Shown: positions 31,481 to 43,600 of the stretch, piece after piece
Numbering within the stretch: the stretch's first letter is position 1
Layout of the letters: the number at the start of each line of letters is the position of its first letter
Source: Chrysoperla carnea
Taxonomy: Eukaryota > Arthropoda > Insecta > Neuroptera > Chrysopidae
Reading direction: 5' to 3'
Assembly (NCBI RefSeq): GCF_905475395.1
Contig: NC_058340.1
Span: 70,038,181 to 70,102,180 of the forward strand
DNA length: 64,000 bases
The notes under the pieces: generated by a model
Database searches by the model: none
What the model saw: the letters and a program-made list of their open reading frames with translations, nothing else
Told to the model about the DNA's origin: nothing
Program-made: the position numbers and the translations under genes

Positions 31481-34400
31481 ATGGTTTATGGTAAAAATCT
31501 TTGCGTTGAAGCTGAACTTATTAAAGAAATATTTAATAACATGTCGTACGGAAATAAAATTAGTATAGAAAATGCAAAGGTACTAACAGAATAATTTTGT
31601 TTTTACAAATCAATTTTCTAAATTAACGGTTCTTATCCGATTTACAGAAATATTTATCTGATCAAACGCATAAATTTCATAATTTTGGTACTAAAAATGT
31701 GGAATATGAAAAAATTAATACAATTTTATATGAGGAAAGTATGTTTGTACAGAAATTCAACGAAGCAGATGCTGAAAATGTTTTAGCTAGATTAAAAGAA
31801 CGGAAAAATATTGATATTGATCAAATTCAAAGATCTAGATTATTGAAAAAGTAATTTTAAGAAAGTTAATTTTAGTAAAAGATCGAACGATTTTAACAGA
31901 TATCAGAACCAATTCCACACCCTGGCCACCGGTATAGGGTAGTCAGGGTGCGGAATTCCGCAAGCGTAGAGCTATTTTTTTGTTTATTTTAGTATTATTT
32001 TGAGTATTTAAAATCGAAGTGTCTATTTACACCATCTACGGACCAATCCTATCCTTCTAGTAATTGCTTGCCCGGGCCTGTTAGTCACTGATACACGGAC
32101 TTACATCCACTGTCATTTAATTTTTCTACTAGTGTAGTCAGGGTGCGAGATTCCGCACCCTGTGTCTATTGACACCATCTACGGATCAATCCTATCCTTC
32201 TAGTAATTACTTGTCCGGGCCTGTTAGCCATGGATACCCGGATCTTTACATCCACGAACTTTCATTCACTGATCCACGGATTGGCCCTACTTTTAATGAG
32301 GTCGAGTTAACCCTGTGATTGCGTTCAGTTACTGATCCACCATGATCTGCGGGTAAATATTGAGTTGTTCGGGTCTCTAATTACATTGGTTCGTGGATGG
32401 TGTGTAAAAAGGCATATTGCATTCTGTCTTTTCATTTTTCTACTAAAATCGCCCGATCTATAAATGGATTTATATGAATTTTAGATATATTTGAATCCTT
32501 TTTTTAGATTATCCGCGGAAATAAAAAATAATTCCAATATAATTGCTGAATTAGCTTTAATAACTCAAGGTGTTTCAACTAATGTAACTAAAACAGTTGA
32601 CATACCCATTGTTTGCGATTATTTGGAATATTATGGTTCGATTAGTTATTTAACAACTTATAATCATTTTCAATGGTCTCCATATGGTAATTGAAAGTTT
32701 AGCCAAAAAGAGAGCTCTTGAAGAAATTAATAAAAATTAATTATTTAATTTCAGATAATGTACTAATAATTGTACCAGACCATAATACGATTTCTTCATT
32801 AGCTATGACATTTGCACCAGCTTTTGCTGCAGGATGTCGAATTGTTATACTGGTTGAATCCCAATTAACACCGATTGGGTATTTATTCGGAGATATTTGT
32901 AAAAAATCTGGGTATATATAACTTTAATTTAAATTTTTTAATTTCCACCGACTAGTTTTAGAGAATTCTATGAAAACATATCATCCATCTACCGTTTTCC
33001 CATTAGACCAAAATTTTCAGAATTGGACTTAGTGCTACTTCATATAAAAAAATCAAGCTTTTTGTTTAAAATTGTTTTGGTGCTCGTACAGTTTCAAAGA
33101 ACTTCCCCTATGAAAATTTTATTATTGAATAGCAGCTAGATTATTGATTATGAAAAGAATTTGATTTTCAGAATTCCAGATGAATATCTAGAAATTCTAT
33201 GTTGCTCTGATCGATATGGAACTGGTCAAATTCATTTACAGAAAGATCAATTTTTTCAGAAAGTTATGTATGTTGGAGATGCTGAGGGTGGGAAAACATT
33301 GAAATATTCTTTAGGTGGATTTCCACAAAATTTAAGTTTATGTAAGTCTTCCAATATTTTTTTAATGAATTTCGGGAATAAAGGCGAGATGTTTCCGGTC
33401 AAGATATGTTATTTTAAACAGATGAAGCTATAAGATCCTGTCAAGGCTAGACGCAACATTCTAAACCTAACACTCTAGAGGTTTCTGCTGGTGAGAATAA
33501 TATGTATGGAAGTTTCATCCTCCTTCACACAGGTCTTATAAGTGAGATCATCAGAGATTTCCATATTATGAAGGTGGTAGTTCAATCGATAGTGTTCTGT
33601 CAAGAGTCCCACCACCAGTAATCAAGATGGGCTTGTCGTAGCCATTCCTTAATTTGGTAAATTACGCATCATCTTGCTATGGGGATAACTCAAGTTAAAA
33701 GAGCATTTGAAACAATCCATTTCGTGAGTGGCCCCGTGCAATTTGTCTTAGTCTTGTCTAGAATATGTTATAGAAAGTATGAAATAAAATAAATAAAAAT
33801 TATCATATTTCAGTGATAAAAAGTAAATCTTCGATGATAATTCATAACGATTCAGACATTTATTCCGCATGTGACGCTCTAATTGAAGGAGCTTGGAGTC
33901 ATTATGGCTTGGTAAGAATAGTTTATTTAGATAAGGGCGTCGATACGTTAGCGATATGTAAATATGTATACCTCTTATTCTTTGCCTGACTGAGCAGATG
34001 TTTATACCCTCTACACTCACTACGTTAATGTCTTTTATCGACGTCCTTAAATTGTCCACTATTCTCGAAGACAATTCCCATATTAATTGATTAAAATTTT
34101 AGCTACCATGGAATTTACATAACGTTTACGTTCAAGAAAGTATCTACGAAAATTTTCTAAAAGTATTAAAAGCAAAAATGAATTCGATAAATATCGATAT
34201 ATTTTCGAATAACATTGGTTTGTGTAATAAATATTGTTCAGTAGAAAATTTGCAGCAATTAATAAAAAAATCGAAACAATTTGGTATCGATTATTATCAA
34301 TCGGCAGCTACAGATGGTGAAAATTCAAAATTTTTACCAACTTTATTTTATGGTGCACAAATAATCGATGAAGATGATTTTACACCAGTTGTTACAATTT

Positions 34401-36016
34401 TACCCTATCGAAATATAACGGAGGCGGTTGCTTTGGCGAATAATACCAAATATGGTTTGGCTGCATCAATTTGGAGTGAAACTGAATCGATAATTAAGGA
34501 AATTTATCATCAATTACAGGTTAAAATTTCAATTTTTTCTCGGATTCTCGGCGGCTGTTTAACTTCTATTTCTAATTTTAGGCCAGTTTAATATGGGTTA
34601 ACAGCTATGGAACTATAAACCCACAAGCAAGTTTATGTCCTTACAAAGAAAGTGGTCTTGGATATTTTGGTGGTGTAGAAGGTAGAAAAAAAACCGTTTT
34701 TAAGTGTTTTTGTAGTTCGAAGTAAATATTTTTATCATTTTTATTAAATTGTAGGACTCTTAAATTATATGCACTTAGACGGCAATACACTTAAACCGTA
34801 TAACGTGTATGAAAGTCCCGGACATGTGGATAACGCCAAAAATGAGGCAGTTTGTGCAAAAGTAGCCGTATCTAAAAAATCTTTTCTAGTTTGGTCAAAA
34901 TATTCAGCTTTGGAACGATGTAAGCTTTTACAAAAACTTGCTGATGAAATTGAAAAGAATGGAAAATTACCACAGTAAGTATTAATCAAGATTCGTAAAC
35001 ATGGGACAGTGTTGATGAATACACACGGAGAATTTAGCCTCATTGCCCTAAAATTTAACTGGAACTTGATTATTCGCAAAAAGGGGACATGTTGACTGTA
35101 CACTGCTCACAGAGCTAAATAAAATTAATTGGTGGAAGTCTAAAGCCAGGAGCAGTAATTGGCAGTAATTTAAGGATAGTTGAAAAGAGATATTTTTTCC
35201 TCGAGGTCGGACACAATGAAATAGAAGTCTCAGGCCATACAAACCGTAGAGGAAACGGCTATGAAATATGACCTTAACTATAATAATAATACATAAGATG
35301 GGTACCGAAAATGGGTCCCTGATACGTACACTAAGAGGTTCTTTATGCCCTGGTGATCGTACATTCTTAATATATGATTTTATTTCGTGTATCGTGGTAT
35401 TTATTTTAATAACTATATCTCAACTCGAAGTCAACAAAAGTTCAGCCATCTCTCTAATTCCGATTTTTAATTTTCTTTCAGAGAAGTAAAAAATTGGTGG
35501 ATTCATATTCTTTACGAATATTCAACAAAAGGTTTACTAGACGAGACAATTACTTTCATAAATAAGACATCTTTGACCACAATTAAAGAATCACTTGGTG
35601 TAATTGTGATCGATGCCAATCGTGATATGGATTTAATTGCACAATTAGTTATATTTGCAATAGCAAATGGTAACGCTGTTATATTAATCGTAAAAACGGT
35701 TGATTATTTAACCGAGATAACAAAACTATTTAGCGCGTGCGGCTTTCCTTCAAATCTGTTAACAATTATTACAACTGAGAATTATCTGAAACCGTTAATT
35801 GAACATGAAGATGTTCAATCGTATTGGTATGAAACTAGTACAGATGATAAACAACGATTTAATCGAGCCCGTCATGTCGATTGGCGAACAACATATAATT
35901 TAAAAAATTCATTTATTTACGAGACCGATCATAAGTTTGATGATATTGCGTTAAATATGATTTCATCGAAGAAAAAAACTATTTTAAGTAATGTTGGTAA
36001 TTCGATTCATTTGTAG
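31481..36016 (+). CDS. ALDH16A1: Aldehyde dehydrogenase family 16 member A1-like protein (non-catalytic)
   Basis: Ten exons: 31481-31579, 31648-31850, 32508-32686, 32755-32911, 33172-33341, 33814-33911, 34103-34519, 34582-34681, 34755-34974, 35482-36016; GT/AG with matching phases, 725 residues (human 802). Two ALDH-fold halves follow ALDH16A1: the first runs to KESGLGYFGGVEGLLNYM; the second begins near YNVYESPGHVDNAKNEAVC and ends after EDVQSYWYETST. In the first half the usual active-site stretch with G-Q-x-C is absent: EGAWSHYGL (to residue 302) passes straight to LPWNLHNVYVQESIYENF, the same gap as in vertebrate ALDH16A1, and the general-base Glu of ELGGK is Ser (SLGGF). It is therefore expected to be a scaffold or binding protein, not a dehydrogenase. 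AATAAA at 36058. Repeats occupy introns 2, 5 and 9. Confidence 0.9.
31905..32412. repeat. Repeat R-B with internal duplication, intron 2 of ALDH16A1-like gene
   Basis: GGTGCGGAATTCCGC and ACACCATCTACGGACCAATC plus TATCCTTCTAGTAATTGC (32020-32080) recur at 32140-32220 as a ~140-bp duplicate. The second half (CTTTCATTCACTGATCCACG to CATTGGTTCGTGGATG) matches 60715-60935. GC content is higher than the surroundings. Non-coding, unclassified. Confidence 0.75.
33375..33665 (-). mobile_element. LINE-B fragment in intron 5 of ALDH16A1-like gene
   Basis: AACAGATGAAGCTATAAGAT, GAAGGTGGTAGTTCAATCGA and AATCAAGATGGGCTTG are shared with 63000-63265, where the reverse strand encodes RNase H. Here no frame survives. 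Inserted 34 bases after the donor of exon 5. Confidence 0.65.
35355..35425. repeat. Short repeat shared with the 10 kb and 11 kb elements
   Basis: ATCGTGGTATTTATTTTAAT with flanks matches 11092-11112 and, reversed, 10015-10050. It lies in intron 9 of the ALDH16A1-like gene and is a fragment of the R-E/foldback family. Confidence 0.55.
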
Positions 36017-36084
36017 ATGTATGAATTAAATTTTTTATAAAGATTTTTTTATTCGCTAATAAACAGAATGTTAATAAAATATAA

Positions 36085-36570
36085 TAAACTAGCTGTGAAC
36101 TACCCGCTTTGCTGGGCAACATCCCCACTTGCACCCCTCCCTCCACATTTCCTTGCGTGGGATAACAGTTTTGTAATGTACACGTCATGCTCTTTTATTT
36201 GATACCCCACTTAGGTATATTTGTAAATATTCGATAATTCCTTCCCACTTTCTCGCTACACCTTTCTACCCTCCGAAGGTTAAAAGTAGATAAAAACAAT
36301 AGATCTTTGAAGCTGGTTGTATATCGTGTCAATATTTGAGCTTAATCGATGCACAACTTTTTTAGTTTTTGAAGCATATCCCTTTCAACCCCTATTTCAA
36401 CCCCTTACTCTACTATAATATGGATGTATTATACATAAAAACCTTCCTCTTGAATCACTCTATCTATTAAAAAAAACCGCATCAAAATCCGTTGCGTAGT
36501 TTCAAAGATTTAAGCGTACAAAGGGACATAGGGACAGAAAAAGCGACTTTGTTTTATACTATGTAGTGAT
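36085..36570. repeat. RTE-like repeat tail
   Basis: Begins CTAGCTGTGAACTACCCGCT then TTGCTGGGCAAC, passes CCACTTGCACCCCTCCC and GAGCTTAATCGATGCAC, and ends GATTTAAGCGTACAAAGGG, ACATAGGGACAG and TTTTATACTATGTAGTGATG. The terminal wording is typical of RTE-type LINE or SINE ends. Related partial copies: 18298 and 30365. It starts 25 bases beyond the poly(A) signal of the ALDH16A1-like gene. Confidence 0.65.
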
Positions 36571-36584
36571 GGGTCAAATGTTTT

Positions 36585-36720
36585 CAAATGTACCTCACTG
36601 TCAGAAAAAGTGCCACAGTTAAAACATTCTAAGCGTACGCATCATATGTTTTGTTATAATAGTAACACTTAGAATGTTTTAAAACGAGCATTTTTTGTGA
36701 CATTGAGTATACCTATATTC
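36585..36720. repeat. Imperfect inverted repeat (MITE-like)
   Basis: AAAACATTCTAAGCG near 36622 faces CACTTAGAATGTTTTAAA near 36665, and the outer parts (CTCACTGTCAGAAAAAGTGC / GCATTTTTTGTGACATTGAG) also pair. About 50-base arms, ~25-base loop. Confidence 0.6.
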
Positions 36721-36794
36721 CTTTGAAAAAAGTAAGAAAATCATAAACAATTGTTTGTTTAGGAAAAAAATAGGTATTTTATTAACCGGGTAGG

Positions 36795-37110
36795 TATTTT
36801 ATTCACCGGATTTTTGTACTTTTTGGGTCAAAATTGCAAAAAGGGGTACCTCTTAAAAAAATTACAAAAAATCGAAAATTTTTTGCATCTCCAATTTTGA
36901 TAAAGCTCAAGGTAATTTTGACCCAAAAATTGCAAAAATCGGGTGCATTTGATGAATAGTCGAATAGTTTTTGAGATACGGGCTAAAATCGATCCAAATA
37001 TTGCGATATCTCTGAAACTCTGCATCCAATCGTTAAATTAACCGGATTTTTGTACTTTTTGGGTCAAAAATACTCCAATTACCGAGTTTCATCAAATTCC
37101 AAAACAAAGT
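36795..37110. repeat. Repeat R-A copy
   Basis: GGATTTTTGTACTTTTTGGG at 36808, GGTAATTTTGACCC at 36911 and the GATATCTCTGAAACTCTGCA core identify the family. It lies 550 bases upstream of MED25. Confidence 0.75.
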
Positions 37111-37660
37111 CAAAAAGTTTATTAATATCGAAAGTCGATATCTTGAGAAATATGAGAAATGCATAGTAAAAGCTTAGATCATAAATTTTAAAGTAAAAGT
37201 AATTTCATAACCTCATTTTCAATAAAACCATAATGGCTGATGAATATGATTATCAATTATGGATAGTTCCATTGTTTTTAATTAAAATTGTATGCTAAAA
37301 TTTGCATATCTATTCGCTAATTGAATATAAATTTATTTAGTCATTATTGTTAAAATCAATCTTGAGAATAAAAAGCTAAACGATGCTTAGGTTCTTACCA
37401 CGTGACCTAATTTGACGCTCAAACTCAGCGTCAGGCTGTCAGGCATCACAATGAAATACACCATAAACGCCATCTAGAGAGAGAGAGAGCACAGTTAGTC
37501 TGGCAACATCGACTTGTTTTAATACATAAATCTGACAACAGCTGACTTGAATGTTCAACACACATAACGTCAAATAAAAAATAATTTTGTTTGTAATTTT
37601 TATCACTTTTTAACTAATGTAAGAAAAAATTTATATAAAACTTCGATTAAACTATTTAAA

Positions 37661-40600
37661 ATGGTTCTAAATACGGACCATATCATTCAAGCTGATATTG
37701 TATTCCTAATTGAAAGTACAGGTATTAATGGGGCATATTTTCAAGATATTAAGTCAAATTACTTAATACCAGCTTTGGAGTAAGTTATAAATAAATGCAT
37801 GTTAATCATTATAATTTGTTTATTAATTTCAAAATTTAATTAGATTTTTTAGTCAAGGAGCGATTGATGACCGTGATTATGGATCAGAAACAACTAATTC
37901 TGCGTACGGGATTGTATTATATAAAGCAGCCGATTGTTTACCGAGCCCATGTTGTGATACTTATGGCCCATATACAAATGCCTCACGTGTTTTGAACACA
38001 GTGGATAAAATTGAGTAAGATTCTTCAAATAATTCAACCTGAAAATTTCATATTAATATCATATGAACTTCAAAATTAAAAACGATAATTAACGAAAATA
38101 ATATTTATTTAATTTTCTAGATTAGTTGGTGGTAAAGGGGAATCTCATGCAAATATTGCGGAAGGATTAGCCACAGCTTTATTATGTTTGGAAGAGTTAG
38201 GGCAAAAACGAGAACCAAATTCTCCATCACAAAGGTATTGCATTTTAGTTTGTAATTCGCCACCGTACTCAATGCCTGTGATGGAAACTCATCCCTTTAA
38301 TGGAAAAACTGCTGATCAATTGTGTTCAATATTACAAGAGGTGAGGACTAAATGAAATTAGATAGAATTTACTACAATCATGTCGAGGAAATAAAATAGT
38401 CGATTCCTTGCTAGCTGATTTTTATTGATAGGCGATGGAAAATATCTGTCTGAGTGTACTCAACAAACTCATATTCACGTGAACTTGAGCTTTTTCGATT
38501 TACGCCCATGGTTAGGTTAGAGTGGCTGTCCTGGGGTGGGACACACTTAGACCATAGGGTCCGTTGTGATACCGTAAATGGGTTGACCCATCCCCGGCCA
38601 CTACTCCATGAACCATTTGGAGCTGTTTAAGAACAGCAGGAGAGCTTTGACGTCGACTGACTTTAGGTCGGAGAGGTCGTCAAAGAGAGGCTGGCTCAAG
38701 TAAGTCCATCTCCTCATGACAAGAGCTGGGCAGTGACAGAGAAAATGAGACATTGTCTCCTCCTCGTCATCACTGTAACAGCTCTTGCAGTAGTCGTGAT
38801 ACACTGCCAGGCTTAAGCGTTCAACATGCTTGCCGCCCAGTCAGTGTCCTGTGATAGCCGCAACAACTTTGCGAATAAAGGCCCTTGGAAGTGATATGAG
38901 AACTTCGGAACGCCTGCGATTGTATTCAGACCATATCTGTCTTGTAGTACCACAATTATTATTCTCTTTATTTAACATTTTTAAAAAATTTGTCATTTTT
39001 TATTTAGGACGATCCTAAGCATTCAGAGCATCGATTTCTGGGTCAAATACCTTATTTCACTAACAATAAGAAGATCATAAAGCTACCTTTAATTTTAATT
39101 TCGAAATGATGATTTATTGAACGGATATTTGATCTGGTTTGAGGTACTATGAAAATAGTGTAACCTTGCTGGAAATGTTACAAAAATTAACTGATCGAAA
39201 TTTATAATTACTAATTTCTGAAGAAGAATTTCTAATTTTTCTAAATTTGCTCAAGTCTAAATATATAAATTATTTTAATTTTCTAGAGAGGCATTCATCT
39301 GTCGATAATATCACCTAGAAAAATTCCTATATTGTTTAAATTGTACGAGAAAGCTGGAGGAGATTTAACTTCATATCAAACAAAAAATTATGCGAAAGAT
39401 CCACGACATTTGGTACTTTTAAAAGGTTTCAGGTAAAAAACTAAAATAGTTCTTACTTTCAGGATTATTATAATCTTTAATAATTGTTTTAAATAAAAAT
39501 AGTTTGAAAGAACATGAAATTAGTCCACCAACTGGGTCAATGGCAAATAACCAGAACAACCATATTACCTCAAACATTCCACCATCTTCAATGGCAAGTC
39601 CAATGTCAACTAGTGATACACCGTTAACAAATGTAGGACAACCACAAACAGTACAATCAAATCCTATGGGACAGAATGTAAATCCAAATGGTATTTTTCG
39701 ACCAAATCAAAATCCAACAGGTTTGTTAAAACTAGCTCTTTCTTTATCCGAAATTATGACTTGATTAATCTTTTCATACAATTCTAGGAATTCAAATGCC
39801 AAATCAACCACCACCACACTCCTTACAAATGGGAGCAATGCCTGGTCCAGGTCCAGGCCGTCCAATGATGGCACTACCTGGATGCCCCCCACAATTTCCA
39901 AATCAACCAGGTCAGATGCCTGGACCACCAGGATACCATCAAACACCAACAGGTGTTATGGGTGCACGCCCACCGCCACGTTGGTCATTAATGCCACCTC
40001 AAGGGCCACCACGACCCACGGGACCATATCAACAAGGGCCACAGGGTGGCCAAAGTGCTTTAATTGCACAGTTAAAACAACCACCAAATGTGATTGGTGG
40101 TCAAGCGAATCAATTCGGTAATCGACTTGAAGCTAATGCACTTCGTTCGACACTAAATAATAATCAATATGTCGGTGGATGTGGTGTTCAACCTTCAATG
40201 AATCAACCCCCAAATCCACAACCTATGCAACAGCCTCCACAACAATCACAACAACAGCCAGTCAATTCTCCGGCTACATCGGTAGCAAGCGGTGTACCTG
40301 GGGCGCCTGGAGCGCCCTCTGTAAATCCTGTACAAAATCCCAATCAACAACCGCAAAATCCTGGTCAACAAGTTGGTACCGTACGTGAACGTCATACAAT
40401 TTGGAAAGGTGTACTGGAATGGATTGAAAAGGCGAAACCAAATGATCAAGAGAAAATTAAACGACATGTTCCATGTCAAGTGTCCGCAAATTCCAAAGAT
40501 GGGCAACCTGAATTGTATGTGTAATTATATTTTACTACTGAAAATAATCTTAGAAATAGGATCACGCTTAACATTTGACAGTCATTTCAGAACGACTGAA

Positions 40601-43600
40601 AAGAGACAAGGTCGCCTTTAACAATTTTTGTTTCTACGGAATTTTTCATTTTTAAAAACACCCTCGCCGATTTCAGAAAAAATGCCATTTTTTTAGTGTG
40701 TTTTATGAATTTTTCAAATATAATTTTTAAATTTTAGAACTGCAACAGCATGGCCTCAAAAACTTATAATGCAATTAATGCCAAAACAATTGATTGGTAA
40801 TATTGGTGGCACCTATTTAAAAAATTCCAAATCTGTCCTATTCCATCCGGATAATTGTGAAGCCTTGGATTCACTAACAAAAGTTATGAGTTCTGGATTT
40901 GTAAGTTGAACATTGAATTGAATTTCCCTTCTAGACTGAAATGTGCAAATTATCTTTGAATTTTTCTATAGGCAGGTTGTGTACATTTTACAAGTTCTGG
41001 TCCAACAGCATGCGATATTAAAGTGCTGATATTGTTGTATACGGCAGAAAAACGTGCTTATTTAGGATTTATACCAAACGATCAAGGTGCATTTGTGGAT
41101 CGATTGCGAAAAGTTATTCAACAACAGAAATCTAATCAAATGTTACGACAAGGACAGGTAATGATTTCCAATCACAATCGTAAAATATCTATCGTGCTTT
41201 TCTATCTAATGTCCACCGAGTATTATCAGTTTTAAATTCATCATCTGAGCCGAACAAAGTTCGAATTTTGTGTCATTTTCTCAAAGAAAGAAGTTTCACA
41301 TTTGTTAAATCGTATACGTGATTATAACGGATGGGCCATTTAACGTTTGGAATTTGGAGTATAGGTACTGTAGGGCCAGCCATGTTGTGTTCCATGTTTA
41401 ATTTCAAAGTATACTCTTTTCAATAAAGTAACAAGCATTTAAAGATATCCGAGCGTTTTCATTTTATAGCAAAATTGAATTTCCGTTTTTAAATAGCTCA
41501 TCCTGTATCTTACAATTAGATTGTACTCATTCTAAAAGGCATACACAGTGACCAATTAACAAGTAGGCGGAATAGACAACTGCCTAGAGGTTTCGGGAAA
41601 GGTTAAAAAAGGGCATATTTGATGAAAACTAAAAAGGGGAGATAAATTTTTATGAGAACTATAAAAAAACTCGTTGTCATACCTACATATCGGATGGCTT
41701 TATTGTTCATAGACCAATTCTGTTAATAATTAAAATAGAAATTTCGCTAGGTGTATGTATACACGGTATAAATATTTGTTTGTAAAGGTTGGTACCAGTG
41801 GAAATCCAATGAATCCAAACGGTCCAAATCCAGCAATGAATCAACAACAAGGCACAAATCCAGGTTTAAGTGGTCCAGCCGGTAGTCCATCCACTGGTGG
41901 CGTAGTGCCAAATCAACCAAACATGATGGTACAACAAAATGTGAATTTAAATCAGGGTAATGCACCTGGTGCCCAACCCCAACAAGGACAACAATCGAAC
42001 ATGATGAATGTTGTACAAGGCAATAATAATGCTGGGCCCCGTATTAGTATGCCCGGTATGCCACCCGGTACGAATTCTCAAATACAAACAAATGCCGGTG
42101 CGGGAGCAGCTGGTATACGACCTGGGCAACCGCCCGGTCAACCTGGACAACCTGGTGGTAGTGGCATACCGCAATTAGGTGGTCCGCAACAGCAGCAGCA
42201 ACAACAAACTGCGGCGCAGCAAGCGGCGCAGCGTGCTCAATTCGATCATTTGGCTAGACAACAAAATTTGGAGAAAATAATGCAGTTGAAGCAAACTTTG
42301 GAGCAAGCTCAACAGCAAGAGGCACAATATAAGAGTCAATTGGAGATAATGAATCATATGAAAACGCAACAATTGCAAGAGGCTTTACAAGTTGCACAAC
42401 AGCAAGAAAACCAATATAAACAACAGATGGAGGTAAGTAATAGTAGTAGCCACCTGATTAATAAGGCTTCCAGGCTTTGATTATCATATCCGGGTCGTTT
42501 TCTATAGTTTTGTGGTCATTATCAAACCTACCTGTGTTCTGTACAAATTACAGGACAGAAATTCACTTTAGGTTAGGTTAGAGTGGCTGGGCCACTACTC
42601 CATGAACCATTTGGAGCTGTTTAAGAACAGCAGGAGTCGTCAAAGAGAGGCTGGCTCAAGTAAGTCCATCTCCTCATGACAAGAGCTGGGCAGTAACAGA
42701 GAAGATGAGACATTGTGTCTTCCTCGTCATCACTGTGACAGCTCCTGCAGTAGTCGTGATACACTGCCAGGCCTAAGCGTTCAGCATGCTTGCCGCCCAG
42801 TCAGTGTCCTGTGATAGCCGCAACAACTTTGCGAACAGAGGCCCTTGGAAGTGATATGAGAACTTCGGAACGTCTGCGATTGTACTCAGACCATATCTGT
42901 CTTGTAGTACCACAATTATTATTCTCTTTATTTAACATTTTTAAAAAATTTGTCATTTTTTATTTAGGACGATCCTAAGCATTCAGAGCATCGATTTCTG
43001 GGTCAAATACCTTATTTCACTAACAATAAGAAGATCATAAAGCTACCTTTAATTTTAATTTCTCCATCTAAGATTGGCCTTTTCAGAATATCCTCTTTCA
43101 GGAGTAACTTGCAGTTCGCAAATGGAACTCCCGGGTATTTATTGATGCTTGTGTCCGGCAGCATCGTGCTATTTCTGGCAAGCTCGTCGGCTTCACAATT
43201 TCCTGGAATGTCCATGTGTCCCGGTACCGATATCAGGTCTACATTCATTCGTTCCGCCAGGTCATATAAGAACGTACGGCAGTCCCGTGCTACCTTTGAC
43301 AAATTCACTTTAAACGTTTTACTTTTCTATTTTTTTTTTAAATAAATATTTGAATAGGCCTTGCCAAGAGAAGGTATATTTTCCTTCCACGGCCAATATT
43401 CATCGACTTCAAAAAACCAATAACAATTGGATCAAGTACGCTAATACATTTATGGTAAATTTAATTTTTATATGGCCTTTTTTTGTCCTATAAAAAAATG
43501 ACATCGTATCCAATGTTTTAGTTTTAAAACCCTAAAATAATCTTTTTCAAACTTATTAAGGAAGTACAAAGTTCTAGTCAATTATAGAACATCCCCTGTA

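Noticed and set aside
40179-40388. Ser/Thr-rich frame within MED25
   Set aside because: Shadow frame of the Pro/Gln-rich MED25 exon 6.
42175-42378. Leu-rich minus-strand frame
   Set aside because: Antisense of the CAG/CAA-rich exon 9 of MED25.
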